Notes under the pieces: generated by a model
Told to the model about the DNA's origin: nothing
What the model saw: the letters and a program-made list of their open reading frames with translations, nothing else
Databases searched by the model: none
Shown: piece after piece, positions 46,321-55,085 of the stretch
Layout of the letters: each line of letters begins with the position of its first letter
How positions within the stretch are numbered: position 1 is the stretch's first letter
Source of the DNA: Leptolyngbya sp. PCC 7375
GTDB lineage: Bacteria; Cyanobacteriota; Cyanobacteriia; Phormidesmidales; Phormidesmidaceae
Reading direction: 5' to 3'
Assembly (NCBI RefSeq): GCF_000316115.1
Contig: NZ_JH993797.1
Location: 854,486 to 918,485, forward strand
Length of the DNA: 64,000 bases
Made by a program: the position numbers and the translations under genes

Positions 46321-46818
46321 GGTTGATAATATATTCTTACCAAGAAATAACCTGACTTTATCTGTAGATTTTTCTGAGGAAACTGTTGTTAGAATAAGTG
46401 ATCAGAACACCAGACTTAATCAGGCCTTCCACCAGACTATTCCATTCTTTTAAGACTCCTGACATCAGGGATTTTACGGTGACTGAAAGCTCGCACCACT
46501 CTCAATAAAGTTTCCCTAACGTACCCCTTCCAGCCATTTATCCTCAGCATCATGAGGAATCACTGGCCTCTAATCTGGGCACTAATGGGCAGGATACATT
46601 CCCTCTGCAATAAACTGATATACGGTTGTGATTTAGAAACAGCCGATTCAAAAGCTAACGTCAAATCAGGGAATCGCGCGCGGTGGAAAAGGCCGCCGAC
46701 AGTCTGCCCCCAAAGCGGATGACGACGATACTGAAGGGTCTGGTACCGTCGTCCCGTTCGATCCCAAATGGGCAATTGGTTAACGGGTGCTTATTTATAT
46801 GTATTTCCCTAGGGTATG
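46321..46818. other. Upstream region of tpsA without supported gene
   Basis: About 500 bases. A 71-codon minus-strand ORF at 46560-46775 has no recognisable family. Just beyond, another minus frame reads ...QFIAEGMYPAH, stop, CPD, stop, RPVIPHDAEDKWLEGVR, stop, suggestive of a decayed gene tail with two Trp-to-stop changes (about 46515-46620). I treat this as possible relic sequence only. Confidence 0.35.
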
Positions 46819-47445
46819 TCAGGTCCTGAATATAAGGTAGCTACCAGCTCCAATCATAAAACCACCTGCAACTTTTTTTGACACTTTTTGAAGTTTCCTT
46901 CGTTCCAGAAAAAGTGCAACATTGGTAGCAAACACAGCATATAAAATCTTCACGCCACCGACTCCCAAAACTATTATTGACACGATAGTTATCAGATCAA
47001 AGACTTCTAACGTTGATAGATCTTCAAACATAGGTAATAGGCTGGCATAGAAGAAAATTGCTTTGACATCTCCCAATGTTAAGATAAAGCCTGAGACAAA
47101 GCTTGTTGTCAGTCCCCGATTGGCATTACCTGTACTACACGTTGCGATGTCAACAGGTGCATCATTGGATCGCCACAGTGATATTCCGAGCCAAATCAGA
47201 TACATGCCGCCCAACACTTTGACAAGTATAAAAAATCCACCCATTGTTTCAGCAACAACAGACAGACCTAGGATTGCCAGGGCCACAAAGACAAGATCGC
47301 CGCAAACTATACCCATAGCGACAGCAATTCCACTTTTAACGCCCAAAGTCGCTGCACGTGTAACAACCAATGCAACACTTGCACTTGGCAAAGCTGCTAA
47401 AGCAGCCATCATTGTAAAAAGCGTAGTGACCTCTATAAGGCTCAT
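46819..47445 (-). CDS. LysE/RhtB family amino-acid exporter
   Basis: 208 residues with six hydrophobic segments. Family features: N-terminal PSASVALVVTRAATLGVKSGIAVAMGIVCGDLVFVALAILG, the KVLGGMYLIWLGISLWRS segment and the central FVSGFILTLGDVKAIFFYASLLP. Such proteins export basic or neutral amino acids or other small polar solutes by proton antiport. The G-D in place of the usual N-P in the LTLGDVKA motif is a small departure. It appears monocistronic. Confidence 0.9.
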   Translation of the reverse strand: MSLIEVTTLFTMMAALAALPSASVALVVTRAATLGVKSGIAVAMGIVCGDLVFVALAILGLSVVAETMGGFFILVKVLGGMYLIWLGISLWRSNDAPVDIATCSTGNANRGLTTSFVSGFILTLGDVKAIFFYASLLPMFEDLSTLEVFDLITIVSIIVLGVGGVKILYAVFATNVALFLERRKLQKVSKKVAGGFMIGAGSYLIFRT

Positions 47446-47778
47446 TGCAAGGGAATCCCTAATGATATCTTAATGCTAACAATATAACTAATCCCCAAAA
47501 ACCACTCCAATGTGATGCGAATTTTCTCGACAAGAATCACACTATTCTCATTCAGTGTTAGAGGAGTCGGCTCAGTTATTTCAGAAAGGTAATTGAGAGA
47601 TTTAAGCGGTCCAAAATGAGCACTAATTTGGACATGAGTATCGGCAACAACATAATCCCCAATCACAATTGCAGCTTTTCTCTGCTCTCTGATAGTACAG
47701 GCAAGGCACTGTAACTCTGTACCCTAAACGTTTGGTCTAGTACCTGCACCACTAAGCACAAAACCCAGCCGATTAAAC
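47446..47778. other. Intergenic stretch upstream of lysE
   Basis: About 330 bases between the LysE start and the sbtA terminator. The only frame (47442-47666 minus) has no family resemblance or ribosome-binding site. It presumably contains the lysE promoter. Confidence 0.4.
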
Positions 47779-47811
47779 CCAAAAAGCCGGGTTCACGCCC
47801 CGGCTTTTTGG
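47779..47811 (-). terminator. sbtA terminator
   Basis: CCAAAAAGCCGGG (47779-47791) pairs perfectly with CCCGGCTTTTTGG (47799-47811) around a seven-base loop. The A/T arms give a U-rich 3' end in either direction. It lies about 165 bases past the sbtA stop. Confidence 0.75.
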
Positions 47812-47976
47812 ATGGCTGTGTTGTGTACCTGCGGGACATTGATGCCAGTAAAGAAGTCATTGGCCCAGACCTATGGACCTGCGCGGCTGTTGAATGAAGA
47901 CGCCGCAGACCTTGACATAGCTGTCGCGTTGGTCGCCGGACCAAGGGAGCACCGGCAGACCGCAACCCGTTTAGAA

Positions 47977-49089
47977 TCAGCTGCCCATCAGCGCCTGGGC
48001 AAGCGCGATGTAGAGCGGTATTCCCAAGGCAATCGCAACTGGTGTGCCAACAGCTGTGGACGAGCCGATGTAGGCGGAGGGATTGGCCGACGGGATACCG
48101 GCTCGTAACGTGGGCGGCCCTGAGATATCTGAACTGGAGGCGGCGATGACGGCGAGGATGACAACGCCGCCAGGGCTGAATCCCGTGATGGCATGGGCGA
48201 TCATGCCGAGACCAAAGGCAATGAAGCCATGCAGTAGCGGTGCCACCAGGCCGTATACGGCATACCACTGGGCTACCTTACGAAGCTCGTTAATTCTTGC
48301 CGTGGCTTCCATACCCATGATCAGCATCAGGATCGAAAGCAGGCCACGGAAGAGGGGATCGAAGAAACTCTCATAGACGCTTTCTGGTCGAGTTAACAGA
48401 CCTAGAGCGATACCGAGCAGCAATGCCGATAGAGCAGAGCCCTGGAGGCTTTCCTTAATGATGGGCCATATCTTGACCTTATTATTTGCCGTACTACCCT
48501 GCTTGCTACGATACTCAACTGCGGTACCTCCTCCCTGCTGGGCGCGATACTCTTGCTTGCCGAGATACTCTTGCTTGCTGAGGTGCTCGTCTGCGGCACT
48601 GCGCTGCTTGCTGAGATAAACGCTGGCCAAGACAATCGCAGTCACGAGTGCTGGGATATCCATAAATGGATAGAGTGCAGCGGCCCAGGGCTCGTATTGC
48701 ATACCTCCCGTTTCCATTAGGGTCAGGGCGGCGGCGAGGGTAGAACCACTCACGGCACCGAACAAGCCTGCGGTCGCAATGGCATCCACGACTTTGACGT
48801 TTGGCAGCTTGGCCAAGGTGTAACGCCCGATGAACACGACAAGGATGCCCACTGCCATGGCAAACACTGCAGGCAAGAGCATCTCCGCCAGATTTGCATT
48901 GCGGATCGCAATGCCGCCGCTCAGGCCGACTTTAATGAGCAGCATAAAGACGATGAACTTATAGACCGCATCCGGAATTGTCAGTCGGCTACCGAGGGCG
49001 GCAACAACCCCGCCACCAATTAGAAAGCCGAGTGTCGGGGACTGCAACTTCGCCAGGAAGTTCGTCAAAAAATCGGACAAGAAATCCAC
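47977..49089 (-). CDS. sbtA: Sodium-dependent bicarbonate transporter SbtA
   Basis: 370 residues, about ten membrane segments in two inverted halves. The family's first half is clear (DFLSDFLTNFLAKLQSPTLGF ... KFIVFMLLIKVGLSGGIAIRN ... TAGLFGAVSGSTLAAALTLMETGG). In the second half the Na+/bicarbonate-site motifs SPGGVVILAVIAASSSDISGPPTLRAG are intact. It imports HCO3- with Na+ for the carbon-concentrating mechanism. The central cytoplasmic loop (about 168-215) carries unusual Lys/Gln/Tyr-rich repeats (SKQEYLGKQEYRAQQ). Its regulator sbtB is on the opposite strand, 1.7 kb away. Confidence 0.94.
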   Translation of the reverse strand: MDFLSDFLTNFLAKLQSPTLGFLIGGGVVAALGSRLTIPDAVYKFIVFMLLIKVGLSGGIAIRNANLAEMLLPAVFAMAVGILVVFIGRYTLAKLPNVKVVDAIATAGLFGAVSGSTLAAALTLMETGGMQYEPWAAALYPFMDIPALVTAIVLASVYLSKQRSAADEHLSKQEYLGKQEYRAQQGGGTAVEYRSKQGSTANNKVKIWPIIKESLQGSALSALLLGIALGLLTRPESVYESFFDPLFRGLLSILMLIMGMEATARINELRKVAQWYAVYGLVAPLLHGFIAFGLGMIAHAITGFSPGGVVILAVIAASSSDISGPPTLRAGIPSANPSAYIGSSTAVGTPVAIALGIPLYIALAQALMGS

Positions 49090-49600
49090 TAATACCTCCT
49101 TCCGCCTCCTCTAACGAGGAATGATTATTGTGATAAGTGAGCTTTAAAAAGTAGGGGTAAAGCGCTTCACCCCTAAAGTACAGGTGTTACGCGAGAACCT
49201 GTCGAAAAAGTGTTCAGAGAGGGCCACTCTCCGAATAGGGCTGGAAGATAACTGCTGTCCTGCACTATCTTCCATAGATTTTGATCTATTAAAACCTAAA
49301 TCTCTATGTATTTAAGTCTATCCTGAAATGCACAGATTTTTGCGCGCTCTCAACAAGGATTTGGAACGCAATGTCAAATTCCAATCATAAGTTTTTCTTT
49401 TTTCTGTTTGGCAATCTTCGCTTCTGGTTAATGTAAATTGCGATCGCAGAGTTTTCTCAATGCGCCATGCCCTTGACCCAAGAACCAAATGACTGCCATT
49501 GCACCTTGTCAATAGAATATTGGACCTATCCGCCTAGCAAACATCCATTAACGAAACCTCAATTAAGCACTTTACCGAGTGGTATACAAAGCGATCTGAC
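49090..49600. other. Upstream region of sbtA
   Basis: Noncoding sequence carrying the sbtA promoter and, towards 49600, the start of an LRR gene relic. I could not pick a convincing CcmR/NdhR or CmpR operator by eye. A GGAGG sits at 49109-49113 (complement), about 20 bases upstream of the sbtA start. A short minus-strand ORF at 49318-49512 is not protein-like. Confidence 0.35.
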
Positions 49601-49856
49601 CTGCCGTCGCTATCAGTGCTGAAACCGCTCGAAACCTGAGCCCTATTGACCTCAAGAAATTTCTGATATCTCGCCGCTAGCCTCCCTTGAGGCCTTAATG
49701 CCGCTGTCACTGTCCAACAACCAAATTTCTGATATCTCACCTTTATCTGGGCTAGACCCAACCAAATATCTGGCGATCGGCAACAACTGCTTTCGCGCCC
49801 TAGGGCTGCTAACTGATATGCAAAAACGATCGCCTTGGCTAGATTGGCCCAGCTGA
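49601..49856 (+). pseudogene. Leucine-rich-repeat protein remnant
   Basis: On the plus strand two frames read successive LRR units. 49601-49639 gives LPSLSVLKPLET. After a one-base shift, 49650-49856 gives ISDISPLASLEALMPLSLSN, NQISDISPLSGLDPTKYLAI and GNN. The N-x-I-S-D-I-x-P-L-x-x-L pattern is the internalin-like LRR of cyanobacterial proteins. Stops and the frameshift show decay; only two to three repeats remain. Overlapping minus-strand ORFs (up to 165 codons) are shadows. Confidence 0.65.
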
Positions 49857-50076
49857 CTTGGTTGGCCTGCAAGGCAGCTGTGATCCGCGTGCTCATCTGT
49901 CCTGTGCAACCAGAGAGAGTCTGTCTCTTCTCGTCTAGCGATTTGATCGCCCCATATACAACCCGTGCAGATGGGGCCTGAGGCCACCCCGTCTTTGTGA
50001 TGGGTCGCACCATGAGCGCATTTAGGTCCAATGACGATGCCTCAAGGCGAATATCTTACCCCTACGATGGGTCGTA

Positions 50077-50322
50077 TCAATCCCCTTGCAATGCGGGTAA
50101 TTCTGTTGGTGGGGTCGGCTCTAAGGGGGGACTGTAACGAGCCGCGTTTATCCAAGTTACTGAAAGTAGTAAACCAAAACCGCAACCGAGCAAGAAGCTC
50201 CAACCGTGGGAGGCGTCTAAAACACAGAGCAAACGGCGATCACCGCTATATACCTGCACTAGCCAGCCTTCGCTGGTGTTGTCAAACTTGGTCCGCAGTT
50301 TAGCTGAGTCAAACTTGTTCAT
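50077..50322 (-). CDS. Small single-pass membrane protein
   Basis: 81 residues from MNKFDSAKLRTKFDNTSEGW; the longer frame to 50427 lacks support. A basic N-terminal part is followed by one transmembrane segment (about 41-57, WSFLLGCGFGLLLSVTWI) and a Pro/Glu-rich tail (PPLEPTPPTELP). No family recognised. It lies between sbtA and sbtB but is not clearly related. Confidence 0.5.
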   Translation of the reverse strand: MNKFDSAKLRTKFDNTSEGWLVQVYSGDRRLLCVLDASHGWSFLLGCGFGLLLSVTWINAARYSPPLEPTPPTELPALQGD

Positions 50323-50798
50323 GGTGTCCGTTCCATGCTGATCAAATATATATGACGGTGACGGACAAGTGCCCGTCGCTACGCAAACACCTGTCAGAAA
50401 TTCACCTGTGACTGGAGAGTGTCTCAAGGAGAGAGACTGGATCGCTCAAACCTGACATTGATGTCGAACAAAAGACAAAAATCTATGCTTTTATCTTGAA
50501 CGATATTCTTAAGTCTATACTTAGATTTGCTGCGTCGACCACAATTTTTTCAAAGTTAGTGAAGAAGCCTTGTTCTTTTGCGATCGCTATCGGCACACAA
50601 GTCGTCAACGACACAAAGCCCACATCCAAAAGGATAAGTGTTTTTTATAAAATGCTTCCGCTAATCTGAGCCCATCTTGCTCAAAAGAGGGTAGTGGATT
50701 GGTCGATCTTTGTCATAAACTTAAATATATGGTTCAAGATAAAACCATAGATTCTTATCTTGAATTATCACAACAAAACGCATCAAGAGGTAACCTAA
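50323..50798. other. Noncoding region upstream of sbtB
   Basis: 475 bases containing the sbtB promoter and AGAGGT about eight bases before its ATG. No ORF is supported. AT-rich with scattered HIP1 half-sites. Confidence 0.4.
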
Positions 50799-51116
<318 letters not shown>

Positions 51117-51620
51117 CTCCAAATCCCTTAGTGGTGCAGAAAACTCTGTCGTCCATGGTCCATGGTCTCATCATGGGAACGTCACCACCTTTAAGAACTC
51201 AATCCGAGAGTTTCTGGCCTGCTGATAATGCTTCAGGGTATAGGCTTTCGGAAGATTTCGCTGGGGCAGAGTTGTGCGGCTGTGCAGCACCTTTAACTCT
51301 TAGCTGATCGTTTTTGCTCAGACCGCTCTAACGTCATGTGAGGGGCAAAATTTTTGGCGGAGGCTGCCACGATCGCAACCTGCACCCATCCCATTTATAA
51401 ATCGTTCAAAACCGATCATCCCAAGTGAGATAGCTGACTACACTACACTAATCACAGGCGATTGCTCCAACATTAATCGGTCTCTTGGTAAACTCTCTCT
51501 CTCGATTACAGCCGAACGGTTTGCTTGACAGCCCCACCTGGGTCTTTATTTTTGTGCAGTCCCCTTAGCACCCTAGCTAACAGCAACTGGCATTGTATTA
51601 GCTAGGAGCTTAGGGGGTAC
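51117..51620. other. Intergenic stretch between sbtB and the RidA gene
   Basis: Five hundred bases with no supported ORF. A minus-strand stretch near 51190-51230 reads KHYQQARNSRIEFLKVV without a plausible context. One imperfect HIP1 site is present. Confidence 0.35.
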
Positions 51621-52103
51621 TCATTCTTCAATAGGAGCGTAGAATGTGCCTTCTACTTCAACAATATCGTCTTGATTAAGCCGATCTACCTCAATGATCG
51701 TGCGGGGTGGATAGGGACCCTCTCCCCAGAGTTCTTTCTGAATCTGGTTGACAATCGGGCGATAGCGATACATATCTGTCACGTACACCACTAGACGCAC
51801 TGCATCCCGCAGGCTGGCTCCCTCTGATTCAGCAATCAGCTGCATGTTCAAAAACGCTTGTCGGACACGACCTTCAGCCTCGGGAACCAGGGCATTCAGT
51901 TCGGGATCAATCCCCCGCATCCCTGCAACAAAGATATAGTCTCCCGCACGGGTCCCCAGGCTCCATGTGGCAGTTGGAATAATACCGCCTTCAGGAGTTA
52001 ACGTTCTAACACCATTAGGTGATACATGATCGTCAGCAGCCACTGGACTTGATAGTATTCCCAGGGTTGCGATCGCAAGCATTGAAAAAGCAATCGGTTT
52101 CAT
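51621..52103 (-). CDS. Exported RidA/YjgF family protein
   Basis: 160 residues. A signal peptide (MKPIAFSMLAIATLGILSSPVAA, about 1-23) precedes a RidA domain. Typical RidA runs are seen: AGDYIFVAGMRGIDP, VRQAFLNMQLIAESEGASLRDAVRLVVYVTDMYRY and YPPRTIIEVDRLNQDDIVEVEGTF. The conserved Arg (PPRT) that contacts the imine carboxylate is present. Cytoplasmic RidA deaminates reactive enamines/imines; a periplasmic copy must have a different substrate. Role unknown. Confidence 0.88.
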   Translation of the reverse strand: MKPIAFSMLAIATLGILSSPVAADDHVSPNGVRTLTPEGGIIPTATWSLGTRAGDYIFVAGMRGIDPELNALVPEAEGRVRQAFLNMQLIAESEGASLRDAVRLVVYVTDMYRYRPIVNQIQKELWGEGPYPPRTIIEVDRLNQDDIVEVEGTFYAPIEE

Positions 52104-52180
52104 TCAGTTGAGCTTTATCACACCAAGACGAGTGTAGGGAGTTAGCGAGGAAGACTGTGTACCCTTGGATACAAATCCGG

Positions 52181-52390
52181 CTATCCGTAACCGCATGAGC
52201 TTTCTTGGGTGACTATTCTGGGTTGGGCCTGGATGGCAATGCCAGAGAGCTGGAGAGAGGATAGTTTTAGGAGCAAGCCTAAGTATGGCTGCTCGGGCGT
52301 TGCCTCCACGATAAATCCTCCGACGGGTAGTTCAACAGAAACCATCAGATATTGAGCGACCGCATAGTGATAAGTCTCCTCGCAACTCAT
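52181..52390 (-). pseudogene. AraC-type regulator N-terminal fragment
   Basis: About 69 codons match the AraC_N domain: EETYHYAVAQYLMVSVELPVGGFIVEATPEQPYLGLLL, then stop after SSCGYG. The ligand-binding domain begins and ends abruptly and there is no DNA-binding half. Its apparent start overlaps the end of the upstream small membrane gene at 52387-52390, implying a deletion joined the two. Confidence 0.65.
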
Positions 52391-52587
52391 GACTTTCGCA
52401 TAATAACTAGGGGAATTATAAACAAGATACAAGCAAAGAGAAAAAATAAACTACCCAAGAGACTTAATACATCTCCCACCCTGATACTTGCCGCCACAAA
52501 AAAGCTTGCCGATAGAATGAATAAAGCCCATCCCCAAAGCTGAAATTTCAGTTCGATCTTCTGAACGCGATTATTATGCTGTGACAT
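52387..52587 (-). CDS. Small membrane protein
   Basis: 66 residues with two hydrophobic helices (LWGWALFILSASFFVAASIRV and VLSLLGSLFFLFACILFIIPLVI). A polar N-terminus (MSQHNNRVQKIELKFQ) precedes them. Resembles short cyanobacterial membrane proteins of unknown role. Probably a genuine gene; its 3' end abuts the AraC remnant. Confidence 0.65.
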   Translation of the reverse strand: MSQHNNRVQKIELKFQLWGWALFILSASFFVAASIRVGDVLSLLGSLFFLFACILFIIPLVIMRKS

Positions 52588-52770
52588 TTACAGATAATCC
52601 CAAAAACTGCTAATACTCGTCCATAAACCTTTGCTTTCCAATGATCCATACTGAACTGAAAAGTAGAGAATAGACTTAATCGGAAATAAAGGCATTCGCT
52701 AGCATAGCCAATGGTATCGCGATCTCATGACCCCATCTTCTGTTGTGTTCGCCTCTGGTCAACAGCAGCC

Positions 52771-53493
52771 TCAGAAAACTTCATCAAAAAAATTAATCAT
52801 AGATTTCCATGAACGCCGAGCCGCTACTTCATGGTATTGCAGGCCACTCTCTGGCATGTTTGCACCCTCAAACGTAAACGCGTGTACTGCGCCGCCATGA
52901 ATGTGCGCCTGCCAGTCAGCTTTACGTTCGTCCATCTCATGGGCGAATGCCAGGTAATCATCGGTGGGCACTAACGGATCATCCCAACCATGTTCGATGA
53001 GAACACTTGCCTCCATTGGCTTCCTATCCTTCAGACTGTTTCCAGTGAGTCCGCCGTGAAAACTAACAACACCCTGAAGGGAATCTGGCACTGACCTCGC
53101 TAAGTCGAGCACACACAAGCCGCCGAAACAATACCCTATCGCACCGATTCGGGTAGTATCCACCGTCTCTATCTCTCTGATAGCCGCATAACCAGCCTGT
53201 AAGCGATCTCGCAAAACACCTCGATCCTCAAGCAGGGGAAGCATTAAGTGCGAGTTGTCACCCATGGGATCACCTCGCATACCCTTACCGTACACATCGA
53301 CGGCAACGGCGACATATCCCAGTTGTGCTACACGTTGGGTGATAGTCTCAATGGGCTCGTTCAAACCATCCCATGCATGGGCTACAAAAATGGCCGGCAG
53401 AGCCTTCGTCACGGGTTCTGGTTGGGCAACGTACAGATCGAATTCCATTCCATGTAACTCGTATGTTGCTGCATTTGTTGATATTGAGTTCAC
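52771..53493 (-). CDS. Dienelactone hydrolase family protein
   Basis: 240 residues, alpha/beta hydrolase. The catalytic triad Cys-Asp-His is visible: GAIGYCFGGLCVLDL (Cys near 123), GWDDPLVP (Asp near 173) and GAVHAFTFEGA (His near 205). The N-terminal beta-strands (YELHGMEFDLYVAQPEPVTKALPAIFVAHAWDGLNE) are family-typical. It would hydrolyse a small lactone or ester; natural substrate unknown. It is divergent from the LamG gene to its right. Confidence 0.9.
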   Translation of the reverse strand: MNSISTNAATYELHGMEFDLYVAQPEPVTKALPAIFVAHAWDGLNEPIETITQRVAQLGYVAVAVDVYGKGMRGDPMGDNSHLMLPLLEDRGVLRDRLQAGYAAIREIETVDTTRIGAIGYCFGGLCVLDLARSVPDSLQGVVSFHGGLTGNSLKDRKPMEASVLIEHGWDDPLVPTDDYLAFAHEMDERKADWQAHIHGGAVHAFTFEGANMPESGLQYHEVAARRSWKSMINFFDEVF

Positions 53494-53847
53494 TGTAGGC
53501 TCCCAAAAGTAACGCTACGAGCGTAGAGCCTTCAGAGTTGAATGTATTGAACGTTTGCGACATCTATTTGCGACATCTATAGGTAGAACATGGTTGGGGC
53601 TAAACTGACCATGTTCTAACTCTGCGCGGTGTCTTGTCCTATAGTTGGGCAGCCTTAAATAAAACCACTTATGACCTGCTCTTTAACATTTCTTTTATAC
53701 CCTGCGACTTTCTGCCTGATTTTTTTGTACTGGCAAACACCTTTCTGTCAATACTATCCCTGGTGGATTCTATCTCACCCGGTCTTTCAAACTTAAGTTT
53801 GAAAGATCATATGGGCTTCACCTTAAAGGTGCTCATTAAATTGACTC
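53494..53847. other. Divergent intergenic region with repeats
   Basis: It holds a tandem TTTGCGACATCTA / TTGCGACATCTA duplication (about 53556-53581) and a 24-bp perfect palindrome (53783-53806). An 86-codon ORF (53634-53894) overlaps the LamG start and is not protein-like. Confidence 0.5.
53783..53806. promoter_or_regulatory. 24-bp perfect palindrome, operator-like
   Basis: TCTTTCAAACTT followed immediately by AAGTTTGAAAGA gives full two-fold symmetry with no loop. That is more like a dimeric repressor site than a terminator. It lies 41 bases before the LamG gene start. The binding protein is unknown. Confidence 0.5.
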
Positions 53848-55041
53848 ATGCCACAATCTTCGATGGACGATACGAATTACCAAACGGCTCTTAATCAGTT
53901 AGCAGACGCCCTAAAAAAATCGCCTGAATTTGGACGGCAGATAAAAGTCCAGGTTTGTCAGGGAAATGAAGAAATCCGTATTTTTGTAGACGGCTATGTC
54001 CTGCCAGAACGGCAGAAATATCTGCCTAAAGTGCGTCAGGTATTGCAACAGGTTCATCTCAAAACGCCTTACCCCATCCAGGTGTATGGACGGCGGTTGG
54101 GGGACATTTTGCCCCGGTGGCAGACTCGCCTGGCACCTAATTTGCCCTTAGCCAAAGCAGCAACGACGATCCCGCATCAGACGAGTGAACTAGGGATGGA
54201 TTGGGGTAGTGTTTCAACTGTTTTAGAGCGGGTCAGGCAGTCTCAAATCAGCCAGAGCGTTCGAACGCTCTGGTCACAGCCCTGGGGACGGTGGGGGGCG
54301 ATCGCACTGGGCAGTCTTACCTGTCTACTGTTGGTGTTTCTGGGCAGTCGTGGGGTTTCTCCATCTCTCTCATCAGACCCGATAGCTCTCCCTAGTCACG
54401 GGGATGCGCTGAAATTTGATGGGAAGGACGACATTGCCATTACGTCCCCTGGGACAATACCGCCCTTTAACTCTGCAGAGGCAGGATTTTCGGTGGCGGT
54501 ATGGGTTAACCCGACCCGGTTTACGAAATATGCTCGGATTATAGAACGCTCAGATGCTCTACAGGATGATCGCATGCTGCTAGTGATTGATCACGAGGTC
54601 CAGGGTATTCGGTTTAGTTTGAGTGGTAATTATGCGATCGCATCCGGCCTTCCTCTCAACGAATGGAGTCATGTGGTCGGCACCTACGATGGGCAAACCA
54701 TTCGGGTTTATATCAATGGAGAACTGAAAAGCAGCGCTTCTTATCGGGGGCAGATTGATTTAGATAGTTCTGAACTCATGCTGGGCAACAACCGAGAAAA
54801 TAGCCGACCCTATGTCGGGTTAATTAAAGATGTGCAAATCTGGCAGCGGACCTTGAGCGATGCAGAGGTGGTGCAAACCATGACAGCAATGCCTGCAAAC
54901 GATGCGCCAAGGCTGCTAGCGACCTGGTCATTTGCCTCAACCATTGACAGCAGCAGCGCTTATGACGAGGTGAACCGCATTCCGCTAAATTTCTTGACTA
55001 CCAAAGGGGTGGGCGATGGTCCCACGGTTGTTAAGCCCTAA
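53848..55041 (+). CDS. Membrane protein with C-terminal LamG (concanavalin-like) domain
   Basis: 397 residues; ATG at 53863 (MDDTNYQ) is an alternative start. Residues about 1-90 form an alpha/beta domain (RQIKVQVCQGNEEIRIFVDG, PERQKYLPKVRQVLQQV). One transmembrane segment lies near 149-166 (WGAIALGSLTCLLLVFLG). Residues about 190-390 are a LamG jelly-roll (LKFDGKDDIAITS, FSVAVWVNPTRFTKYARII, NEWSHVVGTYDGQTIRVYINGELK, LGNNREN, YVGLIKDVQIWQRTLSDAEV). It probably binds carbohydrate outside the cytoplasm. The following gene has a similar N-terminal domain. Confidence 0.82.
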   Translation: MPQSSMDDTNYQTALNQLADALKKSPEFGRQIKVQVCQGNEEIRIFVDGYVLPERQKYLPKVRQVLQQVHLKTPYPIQVYGRRLGDILPRWQTRLAPNLPLAKAATTIPHQTSELGMDWGSVSTVLERVRQSQISQSVRTLWSQPWGRWGAIALGSLTCLLLVFLGSRGVSPSLSSDPIALPSHGDALKFDGKDDIAITSPGTIPPFNSAEAGFSVAVWVNPTRFTKYARIIERSDALQDDRMLLVIDHEVQGIRFSLSGNYAIASGLPLNEWSHVVGTYDGQTIRVYINGELKSSASYRGQIDLDSSELMLGNNRENSRPYVGLIKDVQIWQRTLSDAEVVQTMTAMPANDAPRLLATWSFASTIDSSSAYDEVNRIPLNFLTTKGVGDGPTVVKP

Positions 55042-55085
55042 TTTTGACTTCGAGATTGTTTACGACTAATGACAAAGACACTGTA

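Noticed and set aside
46560..46775. 71-codon minus-strand ORF upstream of tpsA
   Set aside because: Basic, no recognisable domain, and nearby frames hold stop-riddled text; treated as intergenic.
47663..48268. 201-codon minus-strand ORF overlapping the sbtA end
   Set aside because: Out-of-frame reading of sbtA; the SbtA frame carries the conserved transporter motifs.
49534..50031. 165-codon minus-strand ORF between sbtA and sbtB
   Set aside because: The plus strand reads clear leucine-rich repeats here, so this is the antisense of an LRR relic.
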